A stretch of DNA of 64,000 nucleotides from Promethearchaeota archaeon Loki_b32 (lineage in GTDB: Archaea > Asgardarchaeota > Lokiarchaeia > Sigyniarchaeales > SOKP01): assembly GCA_005223125.1 (NCBI GenBank), contig NJBH01000011.1:1-64000 (forward strand). The letters run 5' to 3'. Shown here piece after piece: positions 7,357-17,473 of this stretch; position 1 is the stretch's first letter, and each line of letters begins with the position of its first letter. Made by a program: the position numbers and the translations under genes. The notes beneath the pieces were generated by a model. That model had not been told where the DNA came from. It saw only the letters and a list, made by a program, of their open reading frames with translations, and did not search any database.

Positions 7357-10082
7357 ATTTTAAAATGAAAAATCAAACACCATTAATCAAAATTTTAAAT
7401 GAAAACAGAGAAAAAATACTAAAAGCTGAAAAATATAACGATACAGAATTAGAAAGTTTTTTTGAATCATTAACACAAGCAGAAATTCAAAAACAAACTA
7501 TTTTACAAAGAATAAAAGAATTAGGAAAAATTAATATTGAAAGATTGGAAAACGAATTAGAAATTTCAAATCAAGATTTAAATCTAAATATTGAATATTT
7601 AAAAGAATTAGGTCTTCTGAAAGAGGTTGGTGAAAAATCAAGGTTTTTTCAAGAAATCCTCGAAAAGAATGAGATCGAAGGTTTATTTCCCACTGTCACA
7701 ATAATTAGAGATGTTAATTTATGTTGTGGCTGTAGTTTATGTGTTTCAATATGTCCTGTAAATGCGATTGAATATTTAGATGATACTTTTAAAATAAATG
7801 AAGATTTATGTTTTAAATGCGGATTATGCTTTGCGTGTTGTCCAAGATCTTTTTTTCCCAAGTCATTGAAAAATAAGATGGAGGACAATGATTCTGAGGT
7901 CAAGTTCTTAGATCAATTAAATTATTACCGTGAGATTTACACTGCACATACAAATGATGATAATATTAAGGAAGTGGCTCAAGATGGAGGTATTGTAACA
8001 ACATTACTTAAAACTGCTTTTCAAGAAAAACTTATTGATGGAGTTTTAACTGTTGGAGCTTCAGATATACCACATAAACCCTTACCTCTTTATATTGAAA
8101 ATGAAGATGATCTTCTTCGAACTGCTGGAACAAAATATGCAAATTGTCCCAGTTTTAAAATATTGCATCAATCAAAAAGCTATAATCGTATTGCTGTTGT
8201 TGGAACACCATGTATGATGCAAGCACTTAAAAAAATCTCATTTTATCCTATGAATAAGCCATATTATAACAATATACAGTTTAAAATTGGCTTATTTTGT
8301 ATGGAATCCTTTGATTATAACCAAATTGTGGAGCTTCTAGAAAATGAATTTCAGAAATCCCCAAATGATGTAAAAAAAATGGATATTGATAAGGGGAAAT
8401 TTTATCTATTTAATAAAGATGGAACTTCTCTAAATATACCTCTCAAAAAAATAAAAAAATACGGAAGACTGGCGTGTTTCTTCTGTGATGATTTGACAGC
8501 AGAACACGCAGATATATCAGTGGGGTCTATAGGGTCTGATTCTGGTTGGTCCACTGTTATCATTAGAACTAAAAACGGTGCGGAATTGTTTCAAAAAGCT
8601 GTGGATCGCAACCTAATCGAAAAAAAGGAAATTAAAGAAGAAAATAAAAGCTTTGTCTCTCTTAGTCGTATTGCTAAATCTAAACAGAAATTCTATATAG
8701 AAGGTCAAAGACCTAAGATGATTGAACAGGATCCAAAAGAGAGAATAACAAATTTTAACGAAGTATCTCTTGGCATAAAAGAAGAGATAGTGAAATTAGA
8801 GACTCAGAGGTGTTTACAATGTGGAAGACCACTTTGCATAAATGGATGTCCTGTAAATATCAATATTCCGGAATTCATTAGATTATTGAAAATTGGCAAA
8901 ATACAAGATGCCCTTCATACAATTAAAAAGGATAATCTATTGCCTGCTATTTGTGGAAGAGTATGTCCTCAAGAAGTACAATGTGAAAAAACATGTTTAT
9001 TAAATTCTCTTGGAGAACCCATTTCAATAGGGTATTTAGAAAGATATTTAGCAGACTGGGAAAGAAAAAATCAGTTAAAAGAATGCCCCGATTGTCAAAC
9101 GCCTAATAACATTAAAATTGCTATCATAGGTTCAGGTCCATCAGGTTTAACTTGTGCTGGAGACCTTGCGATGATGGGCTATGATGTTACAATATTCGAA
9201 GCATTCCATGCGGGTGGAGGTGTATTAGTATACGGTATACCCGAATTTAGATTACCAAAAGAAATTGTAGCAGATGAGATAGAAACCTTAAAAATGCTAG
9301 GAGTGAAAGTTGAATATAATAAAATAATTGGAAAAATTTTAACAATCAATGACCTTAAAGAAATGGGATTTAAAGCATTTTTTATCGGTGTGGGCGCAGG
9401 ATTACCATCTATAAGAAAGATCCCAGGGATCAATCTAAATGGTGTACTCACTGCAAATGAATTCCTTACACGGGCAAATTTAATGAAAGCTTATAAATTT
9501 CCAGAATATGACACTCCTATAAAAATAGGAAAAATCATTACAGTCATTGGAGGGGGTAATGTAGCTTTAGATTCTGCTCGTGTTGCACTACGACTCGGTG
9601 CCGAAAAAGTTATCATAGTATATAGACGAACTGAAGCTGAAATGCCCGCAAGAAAAGAAGAATACCACCACGCAGTAGAAGAGGGAATTAAATTTCAATT
9701 TTTAACAAATCCAGTAAGGTTCCTAGGAAATGATGAAGGAAATGTTAATCAGATTGAGGTTCTTAAAATGAAGTTGGGCGAACCTGATGCTTCTGGAAGA
9801 CCAAGACCAATTCCAATAGAAAATTCAGAGTATTTAATTAATTGTGATACTGTTATTATAGCTATTGGTGCTAATGCTAATCCAATTCTAACAAATTCAA
9901 TTCCAGAATTAAAAACTTCTAAATGGGGTTATATTGAAGCAGATGATGATGGAAATACAAACTTAGAAGGAATTTTTGCTGGTGGAGATATTGTATCTGG
10001 TTCGGCGACAGTTATCAGTGCGATGGGTGCTGGACGCAAAGCTGCAAATGCAATCAATCTATATTTAAAATCAAAGTATTAA
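7353..10082 (+). CDS. FrhB-like F420 domain fused to NfnB-type flavin/iron-sulfur subunit
   Basis: A 909-residue fusion. Residues 1-115 are helical and charged, possibly a winged-helix-like segment. Residues about 123-166 are two [4Fe-4S] ferredoxin motifs (CCGCSLCVSICP and CFKCGLCFACC). Residues about 190-440 are an FrhB/FdhB/FpoF-type F420-reducing flavoprotein domain (QDGGIVTTLL, GTPCMMQAL, CFFCDDLTAEHADISVGS). Residues about 475-909 are NfnB/GltD-like: CLQCGRPLCINGCP, CGRVCPQEVQCEKTC, FAD site IIGSGPSGL near 591 and NADPH site VIGGGNVALDSARVA near 731. A F420H2/NADPH/NADH/ferredoxin-linked complex with NfnA is inferred. Start is TTG at 7353, in a TTGA overlap with the NfnA stop, or ATG at 7365. 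Confidence 0.9.
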   Translation: MNFKMKNQTPLIKILNENREKILKAEKYNDTELESFFESLTQAEIQKQTILQRIKELGKINIERLENELEISNQDLNLNIEYLKELGLLKEVGEKSRFFQEILEKNEIEGLFPTVTIIRDVNLCCGCSLCVSICPVNAIEYLDDTFKINEDLCFKCGLCFACCPRSFFPKSLKNKMEDNDSEVKFLDQLNYYREIYTAHTNDDNIKEVAQDGGIVTTLLKTAFQEKLIDGVLTVGASDIPHKPLPLYIENEDDLLRTAGTKYANCPSFKILHQSKSYNRIAVVGTPCMMQALKKISFYPMNKPYYNNIQFKIGLFCMESFDYNQIVELLENEFQKSPNDVKKMDIDKGKFYLFNKDGTSLNIPLKKIKKYGRLACFFCDDLTAEHADISVGSIGSDSGWSTVIIRTKNGAELFQKAVDRNLIEKKEIKEENKSFVSLSRIAKSKQKFYIEGQRPKMIEQDPKERITNFNEVSLGIKEEIVKLETQRCLQCGRPLCINGCPVNINIPEFIRLLKIGKIQDALHTIKKDNLLPAICGRVCPQEVQCEKTCLLNSLGEPISIGYLERYLADWERKNQLKECPDCQTPNNIKIAIIGSGPSGLTCAGDLAMMGYDVTIFEAFHAGGGVLVYGIPEFRLPKEIVADEIETLKMLGVKVEYNKIIGKILTINDLKEMGFKAFFIGVGAGLPSIRKIPGINLNGVLTANEFLTRANLMKAYKFPEYDTPIKIGKIITVIGGGNVALDSARVALRLGAEKVIIVYRRTEAEMPARKEEYHHAVEEGIKFQFLTNPVRFLGNDEGNVNQIEVLKMKLGEPDASGRPRPIPIENSEYLINCDTVIIAIGANANPILTNSIPELKTSKWGYIEADDDGNTNLEGIFAGGDIVSGSATVISAMGAGRKAANAINLYLKSKY

Positions 10083-10170
10083 TCATTAAAAAAATTTGAT
10101 TTGATTCTTTTTAGATTTATTAATTTTCCCACAGCAGATTTAGAATGTATTTAATTTTAATAATCGATAA

Positions 10171-10182
10171 TTTTATATATTT
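10171..10182 (+). promoter_or_regulatory. Probable TATA box for the first glutamate dehydrogenase
   Basis: TTTTATATATTT lies about 60 bp before the ATG; an AGGAGT ribosome site follows at 10227-10232. The spacing suits an archaeal promoter with a short leader. Confidence 0.5.
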
Positions 10183-10241
10183 CTAAAGAAAATTCAAATT
10201 AATTTTTCATAATATAAAAAAACATTAGGAGTAAAATTAAA

Positions 10242-11492
10242 ATGACTGAAGAATTAGATCCTTTTAAAATTTCTCAAAAACAACTATATGAGGCTTGTAA
10301 AATTAGCGGGTGCGTTAGTGATGTTTATAATGCTTTAAATGAACCAGAGAGATTTGTTGAAGTAAAGCTCCTTATGAAAATGGACGACGGTTCGTTAAAG
10401 ACGTTCAAGGGCTTTCGATCTCAATACAACTCTGCGAGAGGTCCTATGAAAGGAGGTATTAGATGGCACCCTGATGAAAGTGCTTCCCTTGTAAAAGCTT
10501 TATCAGCTTGGATGACTTGGAAAACAGCATGTGTAGATATCCCATTAGGCGGCGCGAAAGGAGGAATAATATGCGATCCAAGAACTATGAGCAATCGAGA
10601 GCTTGAAACTCTCGCAAGAAGTTATATAAGGCAACTTGCAGATTTTATTGGGCCCAATATTGATGTACCAGCACCAGACGTTTACACAAATCCTCAAATT
10701 ATGGCATGGATGATGGATGAATATGAAAAAATCATGCGTAAGCACGCTCCGTCGGTTATTACAGGCAAACCTTTACCTTTAGGTGGTAGTGCAGGACGTT
10801 TAATTGCAACTGCTAAAGGAGGTGCTTTTTGTATTAGAGAAGCAGCAAAGGAAATTGGATTAAATTTAAATGGCGCAAAGGTTGTTATACAAGGATTTGG
10901 AAATGCAGGATCATGGGCTTCTAAAATCTTAACAAACGATTATAATTGTAAAATTATTGGAATATCTGATTCAAAAGGAGGAATATACAATAAAAATGGT
11001 ATTGATCCTACTAAAGTTTTAGTTCAAAAAAAGGAAACATCATCAGTTTTAGGTTTAAAAGATGCTCAAGAGATATCAAATAAGGAATTATTAGAATTAG
11101 AATGCGATATTTTAATTCCTGCTGCTCTTGAAAATGTTATAACACGCAAAAACGCGCAAAATATTAATTGTAAAATAATAGCGGAACTCGCTAATGGGCC
11201 AACTACTCCTGAAGCTGATGAAATTCTATTTAAGAATGATGTTTTCGTAATTCCTGATTTTTTATGTAATGCAGGAGGAGTTACTGTTTCCTATTTTGAA
11301 ATGGTCCAAGGATATTATCAATATTTCTGGACTGAAGGGGAAGTTCTTACTGCTTTAGATCGAGTGATGACTAATGCATATCGTTTTGTTGTTGATAAGG
11401 CAAAAGAATATAACACTTATAATCGAATGGGAGCTTATATAATATCACTTAACAGGGTTATAGAAGCAATGAGATTACGTGGTTGGTTATAA
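10242..11492 (+). CDS. gdhA: Glutamate dehydrogenase, copy 1
   Basis: A 416-residue hexameric-type Glu/Leu/Phe/Val dehydrogenase interconverting glutamate and 2-oxoglutarate plus ammonia. Catalytic and substrate-site motifs are intact: [28 protein letters not shown] (three active-site lysines), VPAPDVYTN (catalytic Asp), the Rossmann motif [10 protein letters not shown] near residue 220, and [12 protein letters not shown] with the substrate Ser. ATG at 10242 has a good ribosome site. It is the most divergent of three tandem copies at the N-terminus and C-terminus, and has its own promoter, so the three may be separately regulated. Cofactor preference is not certain. Confidence 0.95.
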   Translation: MTEELDPFKISQKQLYEACKISGCVSDVYNALNEPERFVEVKLLMKMDDGSLKTFKGFRSQYNSARGPMKGGIRWHPDESASLVKALSAWMTWKTACVDIPLGGAKGGIICDPRTMSNRELETLARSYIRQLADFIGPNIDVPAPDVYTNPQIMAWMMDEYEKIMRKHAPSVITGKPLPLGGSAGRLIATAKGGAFCIREAAKEIGLNLNGAKVVIQGFGNAGSWASKILTNDYNCKIIGISDSKGGIYNKNGIDPTKVLVQKKETSSVLGLKDAQEISNKELLELECDILIPAALENVITRKNAQNINCKIIAELANGPTTPEADEILFKNDVFVIPDFLCNAGGVTVSYFEMVQGYYQYFWTEGEVLTALDRVMTNAYRFVVDKAKEYNTYNRMGAYIISLNRVIEAMRLRGWL

Positions 11493-11755
11493 CTTTTTAA
11501 AATTAAAAAGAAATATGAAAAAAGAATTTTAATTATTGTTTCGAAATATATCTTATAAAATTTCAGAACACTCCTTTTTCATTGAATAATAATTTTTTTG
11601 AATTTAATTTAAAAAATTTTCAGAAATTTAACATTTTATTAAAAAAATTCCAATTTGTTACTAATATACTTGAGTTTTATTAAAAATCATTTAGTTTTAA
11701 ATATTTTCAAAATATTAAATAATTATAAAGAAAAATAATTCAAATTGAAAAAATT

Positions 11756-13009
11756 TTGCTTGATATTAATCCCTTTGAAAGTGTTAAAAAAAAACTTGAT
11801 ATTGCTGCAAGATTAATAGAGTTAAATCCAAATACCTTAGAATATCTGAAAAAAGTAGAGAGAGCTTTAATAGTTTCTATACCTATACTTATGGATGATG
11901 GTTTTCTTAAAATTTTCGAAGGTTATAGGGTTCATCATTCTACTTTACGAGGCCCAGCAAAAGGAGGTATAAGATATTCACCTGATGTTACTCTTGATGA
12001 AATGAAAGCTTTAGCGTTTTTAATGACATTTAAAACAAGTCTTTTAAACATACCCATGGGAGGATCTAAAGGAGGAATCTGTGTAGAAACTAAAGATCTA
12101 TCAGAGAGAGAATTAGAAAGATTAACTCGAAGATACACTGCTGAAATTATTAATATGATTGGACCAAGTATTGATGTTCCAGCACCAGATATGTATACTG
12201 ATTCAACCACAATGGCTTGGATTATGGATACATATAGTATGCAAAAAGGGCGAACTATTCCAGGTGTGGTAACTGGTAAGCCAATTGAAATTGGGGGGTC
12301 AATAGGAAGAATGGAAGCTCCTGGAACTGGAATGTATTATATCCTTGATCACCTTTACCAAAAACTAAATTATTCTTTGACTGAAATGAAAATAGTTATT
12401 CAAGGTTTTGGGAAAGTGGGATCTACTGTTGCTAAGCAATTATGTGACCGTTCATGTAATATCATTGCAGTTTCTGAAAAAGAAGGGGGGATTTATTCAC
12501 CAGATGGATTGGATATTAATGAAATATTAAAGTGGACACAAAAAGGGAATTTATTAAAAAATTACGAAGGAAAAGATATTACCCCAATTACAAATAACGA
12601 ATTGCTCAGTACAAAATGCGATGTTTTAATTCCTGCTGCTGTGGAGAATCAAATTTATAGTAAGAATGCAGACAATGTAGATTGCAAAATTATATTAGAA
12701 GGTGCAAACAGTCCAACAACTTCCCAAGCCGACCGTATCTTAAATGAGAAAGGAGTAATTATCGTTCCAGATATTCTTGCAAATAGCGGAGGTGTATGTG
12801 TTTCATATTTTGAATATATTCAAGATATACATAGCTATTTCTGGGGATTAGATCGTGTTAATAGAGAAATGAAAAATATTCTTATTAAAACTTTTGAAGA
12901 TGTCTATAAACTTTCAAAGGAAATGCATGTCTCACTTAGAACTGCAGCATTTGCTATTGGTGCAAAGAGATTAGCGAAAGCTCACGAATTAAGAGGTTTA
13001 TTTCCATAA
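11756..13009 (+). CDS. Glutamate dehydrogenase paralogue, copy 2 (divergent motifs)
   Basis: A 417-residue homologue of copies 1 and 3. The catalytic lysines and Asp are kept (RGPAKGGIRY, MTFKTSLLNIPMGGSKGG, VPAPDMYTD), but several family-constant positions differ: SKGG for AKGG, GKVGS for GNVGG in the nucleotide fold, ANSPTTSQAD for [10 protein letters not shown], and LANSGG for LANAGG. It could therefore have altered specificity (another amino acid), reduced activity, or be a regulatory hexamer partner; these are inferences. Start is TTG at 11756, chosen because the INPF(E/K) stretch that follows aligns with copy 3. It is preceded by a 263-bp AT-rich gap without a gene. Confidence 0.9.
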   Translation: MLDINPFESVKKKLDIAARLIELNPNTLEYLKKVERALIVSIPILMDDGFLKIFEGYRVHHSTLRGPAKGGIRYSPDVTLDEMKALAFLMTFKTSLLNIPMGGSKGGICVETKDLSERELERLTRRYTAEIINMIGPSIDVPAPDMYTDSTTMAWIMDTYSMQKGRTIPGVVTGKPIEIGGSIGRMEAPGTGMYYILDHLYQKLNYSLTEMKIVIQGFGKVGSTVAKQLCDRSCNIIAVSEKEGGIYSPDGLDINEILKWTQKGNLLKNYEGKDITPITNNELLSTKCDVLIPAAVENQIYSKNADNVDCKIILEGANSPTTSQADRILNEKGVIIVPDILANSGGVCVSYFEYIQDIHSYFWGLDRVNREMKNILIKTFEDVYKLSKEMHVSLRTAAFAIGAKRLAKAHELRGLFP

Positions 13010-13100
13010 TTTATGATATTCGAATCTTAAAATTTGAATAAATTTAAGTTATAAATAGAAATTGATATGATTTTAAAAAAAAAATTGAGAGTGAATTAAA

Positions 13101-14351
13101 ATAGCAATAAATCCTTTTAAAATGGCACAAAAACAGATAGATATAGTATCTGAAATAATGGGCTTAGATTCTAATATTAGACGATATTTAAAAAGAGTTG
13201 AACGTTCATTAATTGTTTCAATTCCGATTATGATGGATGATGGTAAATTACAAATTTTTGAAGGGTATAGAGTTCATCATTGCACAGTAAGAGGTCCTGG
13301 AAAAGGAGGTATACGATATTCCCCAGAAGTCAATTTAGATGAGGTAAAAGCTTTAGCTACTTGGATGACTTGGAAGTGCAGTCTTTTAAATTTACCATTA
13401 GGAGGCGCAAAAGGAGGAGTATGCGTGGACCCTCGGAAATTATCTAAAAATGAATTAGAACGACTCACGAGGAGGTATACTTCTGAAATAATTAATATCA
13501 TTGGTCCTGATATTGACATTCCTGCTCCAGACGTTAACACCAATGCTCAAGTTATGGCTTGGATTATGGATACTTACTCAATGAATAAAGGAAGGCCTGT
13601 TCCTGGAGTTGTTACTGGAAAACCAATAGAAATAGGTGGATCAGTAGGCAGAGAGAGTGCTACTGGGAGGGGAATGTTCTATGTACTTGAAGCATTATGT
13701 AATAAGCTAAATTATGATTTAAAATCGATGAATATTATAATTCAAGGATTTGGGAATGTTGGAGGATGGATTGCTGATATATTATATACCTATGGTAGTA
13801 AAATATTGGCAGTTTCAGATATCACTGGAGGAATTTATTCAGAAAATGGATTAGATATTAAAGAATTATTAGAATGGAGAAATCAAGGAAAATTTTTACG
13901 AGATTTTCAGAAAACTAATTATAAACACATTGGTAATGATGAATTTTTCAGTATAAAATGCGATGTTTTGATTCCTGCAGCTCTGGAGAATCAAATAACT
14001 AAAGTGAACGCAGATCAAATAAATTGTAAGATTGTTTTAGAAGGTGCAAATGGTCCCACAACTCCAGAAGCGGATAAAATTTTGCATAGTAAAAGTATTT
14101 ATGTCGTTCCAGATATTTTAGCTAACGCTGGTGGAGTTTGTGTTTCCTATTTTGAATATATTCAAGATATCCACAGTTATTTTTGGGATTTAGATCGCGT
14201 TAATAAAGAGCTTAAAAAAATTATTGTAAATGCTTTTGAAAATGTATTTACAATTTCAAAAGAGAAAAATTTACCCCTAAGGGAAGCTGCTTATATTATA
14301 GCTCTTTCTCGTGTAGCAAAAGCTGTTGAATTTAGAGGTTTTTTTCCATAA
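13101..14351 (+). CDS. Glutamate dehydrogenase, copy 3, apparently starting at ATA
   Basis: A complete enzyme with all active-site motifs ([58 protein letters not shown]). The first ATG (13122) lies inside the conserved N-terminus; alignment of AINPFKMAQKQIDI with copy 2 (LDINPFESVKKKLDI) and copy 1 places the start at ATA 13101-13103. An in-frame TGA sits at 13092 with no ATG, GTG or TTG between. GAGAGTGA just upstream, and the shared 'AATTAAA-start' context with copy 1, support initiation at ATA. With that start the protein is 416 residues, equal to copy 1. Use of the internal ATG would lose seven residues and cannot be excluded. Confidence 0.9.
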   Translation: MAINPFKMAQKQIDIVSEIMGLDSNIRRYLKRVERSLIVSIPIMMDDGKLQIFEGYRVHHCTVRGPGKGGIRYSPEVNLDEVKALATWMTWKCSLLNLPLGGAKGGVCVDPRKLSKNELERLTRRYTSEIINIIGPDIDIPAPDVNTNAQVMAWIMDTYSMNKGRPVPGVVTGKPIEIGGSVGRESATGRGMFYVLEALCNKLNYDLKSMNIIIQGFGNVGGWIADILYTYGSKILAVSDITGGIYSENGLDIKELLEWRNQGKFLRDFQKTNYKHIGNDEFFSIKCDVLIPAALENQITKVNADQINCKIVLEGANGPTTPEADKILHSKSIYVVPDILANAGGVCVSYFEYIQDIHSYFWDLDRVNKELKKIIVNAFENVFTISKEKNLPLREAAYIIALSRVAKAVEFRGFFP

Positions 14352-14399
14352 CTTATATAAGTTTATTCAATTTCCTTTTTTCTTTTATCATAATTTATT

Positions 14400-14672
14400 T
14401 TATCCAAAAATTGGTACTAAGATCAATAGAAAAAGGATTGAAAGTCCTAAATGAACTAGTGCAAAAGTAGCTCCTATTTTAAATAAACGTTTATAATTTA
14501 GGTTTTCTACCCCTGAATCGCGTGCAATTTTCAATGTCATCATATCACATGCTGCACCTTGAGGTATAAAATTACCTCCTAGATTTATACCAATTATAAA
14601 CGCAAAAAGCAGTGGAACTGTTGAAAAATTAAACGTATCTATTAATATTCCTATTAAGGGGATAAATATCAA
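14400..14672 (-). pseudogene. 3' fragment of an SLC13/ArsB-type permease
   Basis: Ninety codons match the last 90 residues of the intact permease at 16005-17300 almost perfectly, including GGNFIPQGAACDMMTLKIAR and the closing hydrophobic helix. Homology stops abruptly at about 14672, where the glutamate synthase fragment begins in the opposite orientation. The fragment lacks the other membrane segments and cannot work as a transporter. It records duplication of the permease 3' end. Confidence 0.9.
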
Positions 14673-15095
14673 ATATTTAAGGGTTTAGCATTAGGTGTTC
14701 CCTATTTTAAACTAGCGGGTATGGCTAGAGCACCACTTGCAGCTGCAATGGTCGGAAAAACTATAGGGAATAGTATAGATAATGGGGAATTGTCTGTATA
14801 CATTTCACGTTTTGGAAGAACAAAAGAAGAAATTTTTCTAACTGCTCCTGAGCTTCGGCATAAATTTGGAGATAAATTCGATTCAATACCTCTAGGTGCA
14901 ATTGGATTATATACTTATATGACTAGACTTGAGCAAGGACTTAAACAATTGATGTGCGGAGCAAGAAAATTTACATTAGAATATATTTCTAGAGATGACA
15001 TCGCATAATTAACACATGGAGCTGAAGAAATAACTGGAATCCCATTTATAATGGATTACGATAAAGAAGAAGCTGAAAAAATTCTTGATTCTTAA
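14673..15095 (+). pseudogene. 3' fragment of archaeal glutamate synthase (FMN-binding domain)
   Basis: From about 14679 the frame reads KGLALGVPYFKLAGMARAPL, then GAIGLYTYMTRLEQGLKQLMCGARKF and ISRDDIA, typical of the C-terminal end of the FMN-dependent GltB-type glutamate synthase. A TAA at 15006-15008 interrupts the frame; after it the expected tail (LTHGAEEITGIPFIMDYDKEEAEKILDS) continues to a TAA at 15093-15095. The 5' part of the gene is missing. So this is a truncated, stop-containing relic. Its position beside three glutamate dehydrogenases suggests that this locus changed its way of assimilating ammonia. Confidence 0.88.
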
Positions 15096-15219
15096 TCTTA
15101 AAAATTTACTTTTTTTTTTATTGTTTGGAGTATTTGAAATGCTTAAGAATGAAAATCTTTATAAAAAAAATATTAAGGTTAGTTAAAACCTTCTCCAACC
15201 TTATGATTCAAATGGTTAA

Positions 15220-15405
15220 ATCTACGATCCTGACGGAATCACTCATAGAAAGAAGTTTGACTACTTTTTAATTTTACTTAATGTATTAAATGATGATAAA
15301 AAAAAATTGATCTTTAATTACAGTGATGGAAAAAGTAGTAGTAGAGAATTAACAGAAATTCAATCAAAATTCTCATCTTTTATATCTGATGAGATTTTTT
15401 TTTAA
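15220..15405 (+). other. Open frame of 61 codons without a start codon, possibly a gene remnant
   Basis: After an in-frame TAA the frame reads YDPDGITHRKKFDYFLILLN, continues through DDKKKLIFNYSDGKSSSRELTE and ends at TAA 15403-15405. Composition looks protein-like but no ATG, GTG or TTG opens it. It overlaps the end of the Lrp gene on the other strand. It could be the tail of another decayed gene. Confidence 0.3.
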
Positions 15406-15854
15406 GTTTTAAAATTTATTTTATGAGACATTTTAAAAATATCTATAAAACTTGACACATTTATCTTTGGTCTGACTCCTTCAATCGTCTTGATCTTTTC
15501 GTTGATAAATCTCCAGAGAGACTTTTCATCTTTAGTAATCACACTTGCTATGACATCATGATCACCAGTTGTTATCCCAACTAGCTGAACTTTATTATAA
15601 GAAGCAATTTTTTCTGCAACTTTATTCATTTTTAAAGGATCTACAGAAAGACCTAAGATCGCAACAGTTTCGAAGCCTGCTTTCATTGGGTTTATATTAG
15701 TATCTTCTTTCTTTATTATACCCTCATCTAGCATTCTTTGAACTCTATTATGAACACTGCTTGCTGCCATTTTGACTTTTTTACCTAATTCTTTATACGA
15801 AATTCGGTAGTTATTCTGTAGAATATTTAGGATCTTTTTATTAATATCATCCAT
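15402..15854 (-). CDS. Lrp/AsnC-family transcription regulator
   Basis: A 150-residue feast/famine regulator. Residues 1-60 form the winged helix-turn-helix (DDINKKILNILQNNYRISYKELG, AASSVHNRVQRM), and residues 70-145 the RAM ligand-binding domain (VAILGLSVDP, VQLVGITTGDHDVIA). It would bind DNA as a dimer or octamer and sense an amino acid. Its location between the glutamate dehydrogenases and the permease suggests control of amino-acid metabolism or transport, but no operator can be assigned. The ATG at 15854 is preceded by GTGATT as ribosome site. Confidence 0.92.
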   Translation of the reverse strand: MDDINKKILNILQNNYRISYKELGKKVKMAASSVHNRVQRMLDEGIIKKEDTNINPMKAGFETVAILGLSVDPLKMNKVAEKIASYNKVQLVGITTGDHDVIASVITKDEKSLWRFINEKIKTIEGVRPKINVSSFIDIFKMSHKINFKT

Positions 15855-16004
15855 TTAAATCACATTGAATATTTTTTTTATTTTTATATATTATTCAGTA
15901 TTATGTTTTTTTAAAAGTTCTTTTTTTAAATTTCATACAATTAAAAACGATAAGATCCGAATTATGAAAAAGAATACACCATTTTTCTTATTTTATATTT
16001 TCTT

Positions 16005-17300
16005 TTATCCAAAAAACGGAACTAAGATCAGTAGAAAAATTATTGAAATTCCTAAATGAACCAGTGCAAAAGTAGCTCCCATTTTAAATAATCGTTTATA
16101 ATTTAGGTTTTCTACCCCTGAATCGCGTGCAATTTTCAATGTCATCATATCGCAAGCTGCTCCTTGAGGTATAAAATTACCTCCTAAATTAATGGCAATT
16201 ATGAATGAAAACAACAAAGGAACTGAAGAAAAACCAGCATCAATCAATGCTCCTATTATAGGGATGAATATTAATGCTGTTGGCGTGTTAGCGACGACTC
16301 CTGAGATGAAACTGACGATTATGAGTAAAAGAAACGATATAAGAAAGGGATTAAGTGCCTGGAAAGGAATTGCCGCAAAGATGTCTTCAAATCCGGCTTT
16401 TGAAAGACACCCTATTACAACATATAGACTTATAAAGAAAAAGATTATCTCCCATTCAATATCTTTTAAAAGTTCACTCATAGGTTTTTTCGTATATCTT
16501 TTATTTGCCAAAACTAAAATTAAAGCAGAAATCATAGCAGTTAAATATAATAAGGGAAGGATCGCAAAACAAACAATCGTTATAATTATTGCAATACTAT
16601 TGAAATAGAACATCCTTTTATTCTTAATCATAATATCCGTATTTATTAAATCAATAACGTATTTCTTTTGAATTTCCTCTATTTTTGGTTCTTTTCTTAA
16701 AATAAATCTATCCATTAAGAAAATTGTGGCAAATAATAGGAAAAATGAAAAAACCCAAAAATATTGAATGAAATATGCAGTATCAAGATTAAATGCTGTA
16801 GAGATTATAATATTTTCTCCACTCGAGAAGGGAGTAATAATTGAGCCAATATTAATACAAATAGTCATTCCTAATAGATAAGTCCCAGCTCTTATTTTTA
16901 AGAAATGACAAAGTCTAACAACTATAGGAGCTAAGATCAAAACCACTACAACATCACTTATTACAGCTGCTAAAAGAGTAGTGATTGTACATAGGAGCCA
17001 GAAAAAGATTCTTTGTTCTCCCTTTGATATTTTAAAAAGTTTAACCGCTAAAAATTCTAAAATATTAGAATCCTGTGCTATTTTTGTTATAAGACTCATA
17101 CTTAATATAATAATAATTGCTTCCCATCGAATAAAGCCAATAAAACCCTCAATACCTATACCTTTTATCAATCCTGTTATTGTAGCAGCAGTAAAACAGC
17201 ATATTAAAGAAATAGCTACGAAATCAAGATTAGATTTCGAATAACTTAAAATGATTAAGGCGAATAATATGAAAATTATTATAAGGAGTACGAGGTCCAT
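16005..17300 (-). CDS. SLC13/ArsB/CitM-type membrane transporter
   Basis: A 431-residue integral membrane protein with about ten hydrophobic helices. The two inverted-repeat half-site motifs of the ion-transporter superfamily are visible: NIGSIITPFSSGENIII in the middle and SGVVANTPTALIFIPIIGAL near the end, followed by GGNFIPQGAACDMM. Relatives transport dicarboxylates, arsenite, sodium/protons or other anions; the substrate cannot be told. The start ATG at 17300 opens directly with a helix. A near-identical copy of its last 90 codons lies at 14400-14672. Confidence 0.88.
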   Translation of the reverse strand: MDLVLLIIIFILFALIILSYSKSNLDFVAISLICCFTAATITGLIKGIGIEGFIGFIRWEAIIIILSMSLITKIAQDSNILEFLAVKLFKISKGEQRIFFWLLCTITTLLAAVISDVVVVLILAPIVVRLCHFLKIRAGTYLLGMTICINIGSIITPFSSGENIIISTAFNLDTAYFIQYFWVFSFFLLFATIFLMDRFILRKEPKIEEIQKKYVIDLINTDIMIKNKRMFYFNSIAIIITIVCFAILPLLYLTAMISALILVLANKRYTKKPMSELLKDIEWEIIFFFISLYVVIGCLSKAGFEDIFAAIPFQALNPFLISFLLLIIVSFISGVVANTPTALIFIPIIGALIDAGFSSVPLLFSFIIAINLGGNFIPQGAACDMMTLKIARDSGVENLNYKRLFKMGATFALVHLGISIIFLLILVPFFG

Positions 17301-17473
17301 TGTTTTTATAAGTTAATTGTTAGAAGTCAATTAATAAGTTAAATAAATAACTTCTAATAAATCTATTTAAAATGAGTGTATTTTATCTTTAGGATAAACT
17401 AATTGAAGGTCTTAACTGGATTGCATAAATATCACTTTAAAATTTAGATAAAGGATAGTATATTTTATTTTAT

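Noticed and set aside
14721-15008. Independent 95-residue gene starting at MARAPLAAAM
   Set aside because: Homology to glutamate synthase continues both before the ATG and after the TAA, so it is part of a larger relic.
15181-15240. Possible tRNA-like stretch (ATTCAAATGGTTAAATC)
   Set aside because: No acceptor stem or anticodon arm can be formed around it.
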